Origin: JAAYAY01 sp964563135
Lineage (GTDB): Bacteria; Planctomycetota; Planctomycetia; Pirellulales; Thermoguttaceae
Assembly: GCA_964563135.1 (NCBI GenBank)
Contig: CAZLWV010000014.1
Location: 13,907-77,906, forward strand
Reading direction: 5' to 3'
DNA: 64,000 nt
In this document: positions 7,629 through 16,250 of the stretch, piece after piece
Layout: the number at the start of each line of letters is the position of its first letter
Numbering within the stretch: position 1 is the first letter of the stretch
Notes under the pieces: generated by a model
Told to the model about the DNA's origin: nothing
Seen by the model: only the letters and a program-made list of their open reading frames with translations
The model's database searches: none
Made by a program: the position numbers and the translations under genes

Positions 7629-10334
7629 CTACAAGCCTGCGGGCGGGCTTGGCGTATACCAGAACGTCTTCCAGTACGCCTGGTCCATGGCGAACGGATC
7701 GACCGACGCGTTGAAGTCGTGGTCCACCGGCAGCACGCCGTAGCGGATCATTTCGCGGACGTAATCGCGGCGGGGAACGAACTGGACGGGGCAGTCCCGG
7801 CCGTTGTTGGGGCTGGGATTGATCATGCAGAAACGGTTGTTTTCCTCGAGAATGTGCCTCCGGCCGCGGGCCACGGCCGCCACGATCGCCCGGTAATCCG
7901 GATCGTTCTTGTCCTTGAACACCGGCTCGCCCGATCTCGCCTCGCACACCCCCAGCCCGCCGGCCGCCTTGGCCAGCGGCGCGCGGGCCGCCTTCGACAA
8001 CTCTGGATACGACAGGTTGTAGATCAGGTGCCGATTGAACCGCCCACCGTCTTCGGACATCGTGTGGGCGACGTACCGGTTCTTCTGGAATTCATCCGGC
8101 GGATAGTAACGGGCGTAGAAATGGGCCGGGAGCTTGTACGTGCCGATCTGTTTCTCCGCCTCGGTCGGCGCATGGCACCGGTCGCAGCGGCGGTTCATCA
8201 CCTCTACCATCGCCTGGGTCTCCGGCCAGTCCTTGTCGTTGCGAACGTTCGCGCTGAGCTCGTAGAAGCCGATCGTGCCGTGGCTGTTGACCGCATACGT
8301 TCCCGCGTGGTTGGCGCCGGCGTCGAGCCAGTGGCGAATGATCTTCTGTTCGCTTTCCGGCATGTTGACATCGCCGTGGTGTTCTTCGATTAGTTTCAGC
8401 AGGCGGCTGGAGCCGGTACCGATCTGGTAGGGTTCAAAATTGCTCTTGCTGTGCTCGGCATAGGGCAAAATAATCCGGTTGTCGCCGAAAAGCTGCCGCC
8501 AGGACATCTGGATATAGCCGATCGGGTAGAGCGGTCCCCAGTGGCCGGAGATATTGAAACCGCCCTCCTCGCGATCGTGGTTGTGGCACTGGAGGCAGTG
8601 CTTGTCCAGAATCGGCTGAATGTCGCGGAGATAATCGAAGATTTCGGGCACGCCCGTTACCGGCTCGGGATCGACGGGGCGAGTGCTCATGACCCGCAGC
8701 AACTTGTCGCGATCGTCGGCGCCGGGCGCTTCGGTCCGCTGTTCGTGGCAGCCGACGCAGGTGGTCGTTTCACCCGGCATGACCGATGTGAAGGAGTGCA
8801 TGCGTTTGACGCAGTGTCCTTTCTCGTCCATGGCGAGGAACAGGAAGCTGCGCAGGGCGGGCAGCCTGAAACAGGCGATCCCCTCTTCCGAGACCGGGAC
8901 GGAACCGATCAGCCGCTCGACGGAGAACGTGCCGCCGGCCGACATCTCGGACATGGCACCGGCGTAGTTGATCGGTTTGGGCAACACCTCGTAGACGAGC
9001 AGGTTCTTGACCGTACCCGGGGCGACGTTCTTCATTTTGCGGCCCCGGTAGATATTGGCCAGGGCCAGGGTGCCATAGGCGGCCGAGGGTACGGTCTGGT
9101 CGGCGATCACCGGTTCCCGGTGGCGCGCTATCACCGGCCGCGGTTCGCCGATCCAGTATCCGGCCTTGGCCAGTTCTTCCGGCAACTGGTAGAGCACCTC
9201 CGTCTCGCCCTGGCTGTTCATCAGTTCGATTGCCGCCTTGTTGGCCACCAGGAAGTGGCTCTCGCTGAAGGCCCAGGGATCGCAATGGATGTTGGACTTG
9301 CTGATGTACTGAACCCCCTGAGGGTCGTCCGGGCCGAGTCGCGGATCGACCAGCGCGATTCTGCCGTAATGCTCCCGCATGCCATGGCCGGGCGACCAGG
9401 TCACGACGAGTTTCGGGCTGTGCGGGACCGGCTTGGGAGCCAGGATCGTGCCCGTGTTGATCTGGTTGCCGTAGAGGACCATCTGGCGGGTGCCGTCGGG
9501 ATTCATCGACCAGAGGTGATGGTAGCCCATGTGGAAGCGGTCCACATATTCCCATCGCATGTAGGCGACCTGGCCATTGGCGAGAACCCAGGGGGTGTTG
9601 TCCTGCTCGATATTGGCCGACAGCATGCGGATGTTGCTCCCGTCGGCGCTGCACTTGTAGAGCGTGCCTACCTGCGTCATCCAGCATTGCACGTAGCGGT
9701 TGGCCCGGGTGGAGCAGAAAATGATCTGGCCGTCCGGAAGATACGTCGGTTCGAAATCGTCCCATCCGGGCGGCGAGTACTTCTGGTAGTCGTCCATCCC
9801 GGCCGAGACATCCTCTCCCTTGCCGGTGAGTTGCACCAGGCCGGTGCCGTCGAGGTTGATTTCATACAGGCTGTAATGCCGCTTTCCTTTCGGCAGATAG
9901 GCAAAGACAAGCTTCCTGGCATCGTAGTGAATCTGCGGATCGCGGATGTTGCCTTCAGGATCCGCAAAAGCGGTTCGGACCTGCCGGGTCTTCACGTTAT
10001 AGATGCACAGTTTGCCCCCGGAATTCATCGGAAACGTCGTCCGGCACTGGTCCGTCGAGTAGTAGGCAATGCTGGCGTACCAGTGGCCGTCGATGCTGGG
10101 TTTGCGAACGGCAAACAGGATCTCTTCGGGCATGCCGGCCTGGAGGAAAGAGCCGAGCATCGACGGCCGCTTGGCGGCCGGTTTCGGCTCGGGCGTCTGG
10201 GCCAGAGAGGAGGAGGTGAGGAACAGCAAGGCGGACAAGCCTGCAACCGGGGCCACGCTCGTGCGCACGGGAAACCGAAGCAGATTGGCGAGTCCGGCGC
10301 AGAGGTTGCAGCACAAGACTTTGAAACACATCAT
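7629..10334 (-). CDS. HzsA-like c-type cytochrome protein with TolB-like propeller
   Basis: A 901-aa exported protein. The start follows GGAGA by 5 nt and gives a long signal peptide ending near SSSLAQ; a start seven codons upstream is less well placed. Residues about 60-350 contain TolB/WD-like propeller repeats (YEINLDGTGLVQLTG, YLPDGQIIFCSTRANRYVQC, LWSMNPDGTRQM). Three haem-binding CXXCH motifs follow: TTCVGCHEQ, KHCLQCHNHD and RRCDRCHAPT. The arrangement resembles proteins annotated as HzsA-related, after the alpha subunit of hydrazine synthase. No HzsB/HzsC or other anammox gene is nearby, so hydrazine synthesis should not be inferred. A periplasmic redox role is likely; the substrate is unknown. 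Confidence 0.82.
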   Translation of the reverse strand: MMCFKVLCCNLCAGLANLLRFPVRTSVAPVAGLSALLFLTSSSLAQTPEPKPAAKRPSMLGSFLQAGMPEEILFAVRKPSIDGHWYASIAYYSTDQCRTTFPMNSGGKLCIYNVKTRQVRTAFADPEGNIRDPQIHYDARKLVFAYLPKGKRHYSLYEINLDGTGLVQLTGKGEDVSAGMDDYQKYSPPGWDDFEPTYLPDGQIIFCSTRANRYVQCWMTQVGTLYKCSADGSNIRMLSANIEQDNTPWVLANGQVAYMRWEYVDRFHMGYHHLWSMNPDGTRQMVLYGNQINTGTILAPKPVPHSPKLVVTWSPGHGMREHYGRIALVDPRLGPDDPQGVQYISKSNIHCDPWAFSESHFLVANKAAIELMNSQGETEVLYQLPEELAKAGYWIGEPRPVIARHREPVIADQTVPSAAYGTLALANIYRGRKMKNVAPGTVKNLLVYEVLPKPINYAGAMSEMSAGGTFSVERLIGSVPVSEEGIACFRLPALRSFLFLAMDEKGHCVKRMHSFTSVMPGETTTCVGCHEQRTEAPGADDRDKLLRVMSTRPVDPEPVTGVPEIFDYLRDIQPILDKHCLQCHNHDREEGGFNISGHWGPLYPIGYIQMSWRQLFGDNRIILPYAEHSKSNFEPYQIGTGSSRLLKLIEEHHGDVNMPESEQKIIRHWLDAGANHAGTYAVNSHGTIGFYELSANVRNDKDWPETQAMVEVMNRRCDRCHAPTEAEKQIGTYKLPAHFYARYYPPDEFQKNRYVAHTMSEDGGRFNRHLIYNLSYPELSKAARAPLAKAAGGLGVCEARSGEPVFKDKNDPDYRAIVAAVARGRRHILEENNRFCMINPSPNNGRDCPVQFVPRRDYVREMIRYGVLPVDHDFNASVDPFAMDQAYWKTFWYTPSPPAGL

Positions 10335-10770
10335 TCTGTCTCCGGCAGGAAACACTGGTTCGTCGTGTCGCCGGCACTTGCCTCATCCCGAGAGACGGCG
10401 GCGCGCGGGAACACGGCCGTATTGTAGCATGCCTCCCCGGCGAGGGGGAAACAAGTCCGGAGCGGGTAGCCCCGACAGTTTGTCTATCGGGGGGCCGAAG
10501 GCCCAAGAGGCCAAGGTCCAACATGGTTCATCGCCAGGTTGGACATGCTCTGGCTGGTCGCCGAGCTACTCTCACAGGTCTGGACCAGGGGCGGGCGTCC
10601 CCTGTTGAACAGTCCCCGAATCCTCCAACTGGCCCTCTCTCAACTTCGATATTGTCCAAACGCCCCTCGTGTTAACCCAACGTTTGTAGAACACGTCTGC
10701 AACCTGTCTCGCGCAGGATGCTATCCTGTCCTGCGGCCAGACAGTTGAATCTGTGCCCGTCCTATGTCGA
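10335..10770. other. intergenic region with a repeat-family hairpin
   Basis: This lies between two minus-strand genes. At 10470-10492 there is a CCCCGA/TCGGGG inverted repeat within GGGTAGCCCCG, followed by CCCAAGAGG. That matches the layout of the palindromic repeats near 50715, 55049 and 62617. The rest shows no open frame I would support. Confidence 0.45.
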
Positions 10771-11667
10771 CTACGGCTTCAACAAGTACTCCTCGACGAA
10801 CTTCACGGCCTTCTCCGTGACTTCGGGTCGGGCGCCTGCGACGCTGTGATTCGCTCCCTCGATGACGACCAGCTCCGTCTTGACGCCAGCGCTCTTCAGC
10901 TGCTCGTGAAGGCTGCGCGCGTGCTCGATCGGCACGGTCACGTCGGCGTCGCCGTGGACTTGCATGATCGGCGGATCCTCCGGACTGACGAAACTGATCG
11001 GCGAAACGTCCTTCTTCGCCTTGGCGTCCATCTGCTCGGCGGGCGCTGCCGGCTCGTAGCCCAGCAATTGCCGGTAGGCCGGATGCAAGTGCTCGATCTT
11101 GCTCAGGAGCGACCAGTCGGTGGGGCCGGCAAAACTGACGGCACACGCCACGCGCGACGACTCCCGCTGAACGGGATCGTTTGAGTTGGGGTTCGCTGCG
11201 TCGTCGTGCAAGGCAACCCACAAGGTCAAATGCCCCCCTGCTGATCCGCCGGTGACCCCGATTCGCTTGGGATCGATGTTCCACTTCGCGGCGTTGTATC
11301 GAACGAACTGAATGGCCCGGACACAGTCGTTCACCTGAGCCGGATGCGGCGCAACGTCGGAAAAGCGGTACTCGACTGCCACCACGGAAAAGCGTCCTTC
11401 CCGCACACCACTGATGAGCCAGCCCGGGACACCCTTCTTGGATCCGCCCCGCCATCCTCCACCGTGGATGAAGACCATAGCCGGCATCGGCTTGTCCGAT
11501 GCAGCCAGGTAGACGTCGAGTTTCTGGGCCGCGTGGTCGTCGCCATAGGCGATGTCTCGGTCAGAGGCAAGCGGGGCCAGCTCGCCGGCCGTCACCCAGG
11601 ATGCGGCAGAGGCAAACAAACATGCTGCCAGGACAAGACGCAAGGAGGTGCCTTGTGGTACTCTCAT
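10771..11667 (-). CDS. secreted alpha/beta hydrolase, BD-FAE-like esterase
   Basis: A 298-aa protein with a signal peptide (MRVPQGTSLRLVLAACLFASA). It has the alpha/beta-hydrolase features of the BD-FAE/carboxylesterase group: oxyanion-hole motif HGGGW near residue 70, nucleophile elbow GGSAGG near 140, DPPIMQVHGDADVTVP with the acid Asp, and a His in GANHSVAG near the C-terminus. Such enzymes remove ester decorations (acetyl, feruloyl) from plant polysaccharides, which would fit the glycan-active neighbours. The true substrate cannot be told from sequence. Confidence 0.88.
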   Translation of the reverse strand: MRVPQGTSLRLVLAACLFASAASWVTAGELAPLASDRDIAYGDDHAAQKLDVYLAASDKPMPAMVFIHGGGWRGGSKKGVPGWLISGVREGRFSVVAVEYRFSDVAPHPAQVNDCVRAIQFVRYNAAKWNIDPKRIGVTGGSAGGHLTLWVALHDDAANPNSNDPVQRESSRVACAVSFAGPTDWSLLSKIEHLHPAYRQLLGYEPAAPAEQMDAKAKKDVSPISFVSPEDPPIMQVHGDADVTVPIEHARSLHEQLKSAGVKTELVVIEGANHSVAGARPEVTEKAVKFVEEYLLKP

Positions 11668-12017
11668 CGGCTTTCCTTTCAGAGGTGGGGTCTCTCGGAC
11701 GTCAGGCTCAGGCTCGCATTGTACAACTGCACTATCCGAGTATCCATCACGCGTGTCTCTTCACGAGGAAGAGCCGCTTCGCACCCAGGGGGGCCGTAAG
11801 AATGTACCTCCGCCGAAGGGTCTTCCATAGACTTTTTTGGTTGTTCAGATTGTAGGTTGACAAACGACTAAGTCGAGACAATCGGCAATTATCCGCCGAT
11901 GACAGATTCAGAGTCTCCTCAAAGGACCAGCCAGCGGGAACGATCGCCTGCCGAGTGATTTCGTGCCTGTTGCCACGTCGCTTCGTGGCCACCGTGATCT
12001 CAAGGAGTCGATGAATC
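11668..12017. other. divergent intergenic region, control region of the porin gene
   Basis: The region separates the minus-strand esterase from the plus-strand porin gene. A TTGACA at 11857-11862 is the best -35-like element, but I see no good -10 at the right spacing. A purine-rich AAGGAG at 12002-12007 lies ten bases before the porin ATG and serves as its ribosome binding site. Nothing else is recognised. Confidence 0.35.
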
Positions 12018-13301
12018 ATGCCTATTCGTAGTTTGACTTGTGCCTTTGTGGTGTTCTGCCTCGTTGGCGGACTGTACGCTGACGATGCCATGGACGCCGC
12101 TACTGTCTATGACCCCGACGTTGAACTTGCGTGTTTGGCAAACGGCGGCGGATCGGGGTGCTTTGCGGGTTGCGGCGAGTTTTTCGGCTGGCGAAGAGCA
12201 TGTCCGAATGATTGCGGGCAGGCATGTAGTTGCCGGCCGTTCAACGTCGAAGGGTGGGTCGATGCAGGATTTCTTCTCAATGGCAATGAACCTGCAAGCG
12301 GATTCCACGGCCCCTACAACCAGACCGATCGCCACGAGGGAGGTCTCAACCAGGCTTACCTGGTTTTCGAGCGGCCCCTGGCCGATGGGCCCTGCATGAG
12401 TCTGGGCGGACGGGTTGATCTGCTGTACGGGACCGATGCCTTTCTCGCCGAGTCAAAGGGCTTTGAGAGAGGCCCGGACGGCTCGACGAAATGGAACGGA
12501 GATCACTATGGTCTGGCGATCCCACAAGCCTATGGAGAGATCGGCAACGATCAGCTTTCGTTCAAGCTTGGCCACTTCTACACGATCGTGGGCTATGAAG
12601 GTGTGCCGGCCGTCAACAACTTCTTCTACAGCAAGAGCCTGTCCTACATGTTCGCCGGTCCCTTCACGCAGTGGGGCGGCCTGGCAACCTGGAAGGCAAA
12701 CGACGTGCTCTCATTCGACGCAGGACTGGTCAACGGTTGGGATTCCCTGGACCGGGTTACGGATCGGGCGACCTTCCTGGGCCGCGTTTCGTTGGGAAGT
12801 GACCAGGACCCGATCTGGACCTCTTTTTCCATCATCACGGGTGACGAACTGAACGCCGCGGCAGACGCGTCGAACAGCCGCACTCGCTACAGCCTGATCG
12901 TGGGTACGAACCTTACCTGCAGGCTCCAGTATGTTTTCCATCACTGGTACGGAGTGCAGGATGACTTTCTCGCGGCGGCCACCTCGGCTGAGTGGTACGG
13001 GATCGACCAATACCTGTATTACGAGCTGACCCAGACCGTCAAGGTCGGCGGCCGTTTCGAGTGGTTTCGCGACGACGACGGCGTCCGCCTGGGACTCAGC
13101 CGCCCGTCGAACCCGAACAAGGGCCCTTACGTCGGCGACATGTACTCGCTCAGTCTCGGTGTGAACTGGAAACCGTACTGCAACGTGATCTTGCGTCCCG
13201 AAGTACGTTGGGATTGGTTTGAAGGAACGGGCCTGCCGTTTGACGACGGCGCCGACGACCAGCAGTTCCTCGTGGGTATGGATGCAATCTTGCGATTCTA
13301 G
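12018..13301 (+). CDS. outer-membrane beta-barrel porin (BBP2-like)
   Basis: A 427-aa protein with a signal peptide (MPIRSLTCAFVVFCLVGGLYA) and a Cys-rich N-terminal stretch (CLANGGGSGCFAGCG, CPNDCGQACSCRP). The remainder alternates aromatic and polar residues as in a beta-barrel, with VEGWVDAGFLLNG, LGGRVDLLYGTDAF, YGEIGNDQLSFKLGHFYTIV and a final strand QQFLVGMDAILRF ending in Phe, as is common for outer-membrane proteins. It resembles the putative beta-barrel porin-2 (BBP2, PF07642) proteins abundant in planctomycetes. It would allow diffusion of small solutes. A strong hairpin follows the stop codon. Confidence 0.85.
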   Translation: MPIRSLTCAFVVFCLVGGLYADDAMDAATVYDPDVELACLANGGGSGCFAGCGEFFGWRRACPNDCGQACSCRPFNVEGWVDAGFLLNGNEPASGFHGPYNQTDRHEGGLNQAYLVFERPLADGPCMSLGGRVDLLYGTDAFLAESKGFERGPDGSTKWNGDHYGLAIPQAYGEIGNDQLSFKLGHFYTIVGYEGVPAVNNFFYSKSLSYMFAGPFTQWGGLATWKANDVLSFDAGLVNGWDSLDRVTDRATFLGRVSLGSDQDPIWTSFSIITGDELNAAADASNSRTRYSLIVGTNLTCRLQYVFHHWYGVQDDFLAAATSAEWYGIDQYLYYELTQTVKVGGRFEWFRDDDGVRLGLSRPSNPNKGPYVGDMYSLSLGVNWKPYCNVILRPEVRWDWFEGTGLPFDDGADDQQFLVGMDAILRF

Positions 13302-13308
13302 AGTTACC

Positions 13309-13345
13309 CTGTCGCAGGAGAGATTCGCATCGTGTCCTGCGACAG
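13309..13345 (+). terminator. perfect 11-bp stem hairpin after porin gene
   Basis: CTGTCGCAGGA (13309-13319) pairs perfectly with TCCTGCGACAG (13335-13345) across a 15-nt loop, starting 8 nt after the porin stop. There is no T-tract, so it is not a textbook intrinsic terminator. It may still act as a terminator, an RNA-stabilising 3' end, or a dyad binding site. Confidence 0.5.
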
Positions 13346-13489
13346 TCGTGAATTCTCCAGCTCACAGGATCGCCCGACCAGCGGCTGTCCAGTCTTTCCT
13401 GGGAGACATCACCACCGAGCGTGATGGCAACCATGAAGCTGAGGCGGTCATTTGTCGGGCGATCCTTGTTGACAGTCGTCCAGTCCGGT

Positions 13490-13680
13490 GGCCGGCACCC
13501 TTGACGGGGACCGGCAGGAGCATTTCGCCGATGGTTGTGGCGGAGGGCTTCTCGCAGCGGAGAGTGCCCGTGTTCGTGGCTGCCGTGAAGGTTTCCTTCT
13601 GCGGCGGCGAGCAGAGTGCCAGTGGCTCGGCAGTCGACACGTGCGCTGCCAGCGCGATTTGCGTCGCCCGATAGCCGCAT
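13490..13680 (+). pseudogene. decayed duplicate of the Walker A region of the HerA/DUF853 gene
   Basis: One frame reads LTGTGRSISPMVVAEGFSQ then RRVPVFVAAVKV, which lines up with ATGTGKSISLMVLAEGFSR and RRGVPVFVADVK of the intact gene at 14068. The nucleotide match is strong over about 100 bp (ACGGGGACCGGCA, GAGCATTTCGC, GTGCCCGTGTTCGTGGC). The Walker A lysine has become arginine, and the sequence then leaves the family (FCGGEQSASGS). There is no start codon or ribosome site. It is a dead partial copy of a paralogue or of an earlier version of the same gene. Confidence 0.75.
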
Positions 13681-14067
13681 TCTGCCGCACTGCCGGCCAT
13701 GATTCTTGATCGGCCCTTCGCTCCTGGTTGTGTGGTCGGGTCACAACTCTCGATGCCCCATCGTTCTGGAGCATGTCGGCGATACTTGACGGGCAACTGC
13801 CGAAATGCTCGAATCCAAATGGCCTCGCGTGATTCCCGAAAATATTCGCGGCAAGCGTGCAGAGACTCAATGGATCGGGCGGATGCTACGCACGGCATGG
13901 ACGCAATCAAACGCGGGGCAGGCCCACGCGGCTATCTTCATGACGGCGATTCATGCATGAATTGCATGAGGACATTCCTATTGTGAAGATTGGTGGTGAG
14001 CATGGCAGCCGACTCCATACATGATGCCCTTGGGGCATAACTCGCATTGTCAAAGAGGAGGTCAGGC

Positions 14068-15573
14068 ATGAACGAGATACTCGTTGGTAAGGGCGCACAG
14101 CCCGTCCATTTGCTCGCCAAGTATGGCAACCGCCATGGCCTGATTGCGGGTGCCACGGGGACCGGCAAGAGCATTTCGCTGATGGTCTTGGCGGAGGGTT
14201 TCTCGCGTCGCGGCGTGCCCGTGTTCGTGGCCGACGTGAAAGGGGATATTGCCGGACTGTCGCTCCCTGGCACTCCCAACGAGAAGATCCAGCAGCGGGT
14301 CGCGCAGATCGGCATCGAGGACTACACTCCCGACGCCAGTCCTGTAATATTCTGGGATGTCTACGGCAAGGCCGGCCATCCAGTGCGCACAACCGTCAGC
14401 GAGATCGGACCAAACCTGCTCGGCCGGATGCTGGGTCTTAACGACATCCAGGAGGGGACCCTCGAGATCGCCTTCAAATTGGCGGACGACCAGGGCCTGC
14501 TGCTTCTCGACCTCGACGATCTGCGGGCCCTGCTCGGGTATGTGGCGGAGAACCGCAAAGACATCTCGACGGACTACGGTCTGGTCAGCACGCAGACTGT
14601 GGCCGCCATCCAGCGAGGTCTGCTGTCGCTGGAGCGCGAAGCCGGGGATGCCCTGTTCGGCGAGCCGGCCCTCGAACTGGCCGACCTCATGCGCACGGAC
14701 CTCAACGGGCGCGGCATCATCAGCATCCTTGCCGCCGACCAACTGATCTTGAAACCCCATCTGTATTCGAGCTTTCTGCTGTGGCTCCTGTCGGAGTTGT
14801 TCGAAAACCTGCCCGAGGTGGGAGACCTCGAGCAGCCCAAGATGGTGTTCTTCTTCGACGAGGCCCACCTGCTGTTCGACGACGCTCCGGCGGCGCTGCA
14901 ACAGAAGGTGGAACAGGTGGTGCGGATTATTCGATCCAAGGGCGTGGGAGTCTACTTCTGCTCGCAGTTCCCAGACGATGTCCCGAACGAGATCCTCGGT
15001 CAGCTTGGCAGCCGCATCCAGCACGCGCTGCGCGCCTACACGCCGCGCGACCAGAAGGCGGTGCGCACCGCTGCGGAAACCTTTGTCCCCAACCCCACGA
15101 TCGACGTTGCCAAGGTGATCTCCCAACTGGGTGTCGGCGAGGCCCTCGTATCCACCCTCCAGGACAAGGGCGTGCCGATGCCGGTGGAGCGCACGCTCAT
15201 CTGCCCACCACGCTGCCGGATGGGGGCGATCACAGCGGAAGAACGGGCGGCCGTGCGGGCGCGCAGCCCGGTCGGGGGCAAGTACGACGCGTGTGTCAAC
15301 CGCGAGTCGGCCTACGAGATCCTGAGCCGGCGGACCGTATCGTCCGCTCCGACTACCGCGTCATCAGGCAAAACGCCGTCGGGCAAAGCCCCGGCGGAGA
15401 AACCAGGCGAAGGTGGCGCAACGTTGGGTAACTTGCTGTGGGGCACCAAGCGCCGCCAGGGCATGGTGGAGACCATGGCCAAACAGGCGGCACGCACCGT
15501 GGGCAGCCAGATTGGCGGGCAGATCCTGCGCGGCTTGCTGGGCGGAATTTTCGGCGGCTCGCGACGCCGCTGA
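14068..15573 (+). CDS. HerA-like helicase/translocase, DUF853 family
   Basis: A 501-aa protein with a strong ribosome site (GAGGAGG, 6 nt before ATG). Walker A is GATGTGKS at residues 28-35. Walker B is VFFFDEAHLLFDD, with Asp264 and Glu265. The middle part (VIFWDVYGKAGHPVRTTVSE, LAFKLADDQGLLLLDLDD-like) and the C-terminal low-complexity tail with small hydrophobic and Gly/Arg runs (IGGQILRGLLGGIFGGSRRR) are typical of DUF853. HerA-type enzymes are hexameric DNA-translocating ATPases; the role of DUF853 members is poorly defined. It starts an island of ATPase genes and has a decayed partial copy just upstream. Confidence 0.9.
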   Translation: MNEILVGKGAQPVHLLAKYGNRHGLIAGATGTGKSISLMVLAEGFSRRGVPVFVADVKGDIAGLSLPGTPNEKIQQRVAQIGIEDYTPDASPVIFWDVYGKAGHPVRTTVSEIGPNLLGRMLGLNDIQEGTLEIAFKLADDQGLLLLDLDDLRALLGYVAENRKDISTDYGLVSTQTVAAIQRGLLSLEREAGDALFGEPALELADLMRTDLNGRGIISILAADQLILKPHLYSSFLLWLLSELFENLPEVGDLEQPKMVFFFDEAHLLFDDAPAALQQKVEQVVRIIRSKGVGVYFCSQFPDDVPNEILGQLGSRIQHALRAYTPRDQKAVRTAAETFVPNPTIDVAKVISQLGVGEALVSTLQDKGVPMPVERTLICPPRCRMGAITAEERAAVRARSPVGGKYDACVNRESAYEILSRRTVSSAPTTASSGKTPSGKAPAEKPGEGGATLGNLLWGTKRRQGMVETMAKQAARTVGSQIGGQILRGLLGGIFGGSRRR

Positions 15574-15606
15574 GTGGAGCATCTTACGGAAAACACCAAA
15601 TGTCCG

Positions 15607-15665
15607 TTGACATACGATGAAAGTATCGTACGATAATATTGTCGTACGATGGTTTTGTCGTATGT
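15607..15665 (+). promoter_or_regulatory. 16-bp-period operator-like array overlapping a promoter
   Basis: Four related 8-bp sites sit at exactly 16-bp spacing: ACATACGA (15610-15617), TCGTACGA (15626-15633), TCGTACGA (15642-15649) and TCGTATGT (15658-15665). The two inner sites are perfect palindromes, and the two outer sites are inverted copies of each other. A TTGACA (15607-15612) overlaps the first site, and a GATAAT (15632-15637, 19-nt spacer) overlaps the second. Bound protein would therefore block the promoter. The array stands 27 bp before the GTG of the next gene, fitting autoregulation; iteron-like use cannot be excluded. Confidence 0.65.
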
Positions 15666-15691
15666 TCCTTTTCTTGGGGGGGAGTTGAGCG

Positions 15692-16250
15692 GTGGCTAAG
15701 CAGGTAGCTCCTGAGAACGTGGTGGGAAGAGACAGACTGATCGCCCAGATCTGGAAGGCGATTGATCGAGGCTCCGTCGTCTTCACGGCCGAACGCCGTA
15801 TCGGAAAGACCAGTGCCATTCTATATCCATCGCGTCGTCACTCGCATGGCAATCTGCGAGGACGTTGTTACTCCCGCAACGGTCGAAGCGGAAATCCGGC
15901 GACATCTCACGAGCGATTCAGACCCGTGGGAAATGGAACACTTTCGCGAGCGGCTCAAGATCTACTACGGCGGACAGCTCACCGATGCAGACGGAAGAGA
16001 CGTCGCCGCTGCATCGGTTGCCAGAGCTCTTCTCGACGATCTTGCGGTCGCAGTAGAGCCCCAGTCCATCGACCAGTGTCATGCCGGCTTGAAGTCCAGG
16101 ATGAGGTTCGAGAACAGGGATGACGTGCTTGAACTGCTGAAATCGCTAGCGAGGGATCACTACCTCATTCGGGACGACGCCGGAAGGTATCGATTCCGGT
16201 TCCCGTTGGTTCAGAAGTGGTGGCGTCTTGCTCAGGGACTGAACGGATGA
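15692..16250 (+). pseudogene. AAA-type ATPase with central domain deleted and frame shifted
   Basis: From the GTG at 15692 (GGAG 7 nt upstream) the first 41 codons read as the start of an archaeal-type ATPase: VVGRDRLIAQIWKAIDRGSV then ERRIGKTS, which is its Walker A. Immediately after KTS, near 15812-15818, the matching frame changes. The C-terminal part of the same kind of protein then follows in another frame: PFYIHRVVTRMAICEDVV ... DVLELLKSLARDHYLI, YRFRFPLVQKWWRLAQGL, stop at 16250. About 200 codons holding Walker B and the sensor motifs are missing. As it stands the gene cannot give a working ATPase, though an internal start at 15762 could yield the C-terminal, probably DNA- or partner-binding, piece (162 aa). 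Confidence 0.75.

Larger units (their letters stand above)
13302..14067. other. 766-bp region between porin and HerA-like gene, mostly decayed sequence
   Basis: Apart from the hairpin at 13309-13345 and the HerA-like fragment at 13490-13680, no gene is supported. Several overlapping minus-strand frames (13362-13910) are open but show no recognisable family. The stretch behaves like degenerating accessory DNA. A clear GAGGAGG at 14055-14061 belongs to the HerA-like gene that follows. Confidence 0.5.

Noticed and set aside
7629..10334. Evidence for anammox metabolism
   Set aside because: HzsA-like proteins occur widely in planctomycetes without hydrazine metabolism, and no other anammox gene is in the window.
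8451..10427. 658-codon plus-strand open frame
   Set aside because: Antisense shadow of the HzsA-like gene; no signal peptide, no family motif, and it arises from the GC-rich codon pattern of the true gene.
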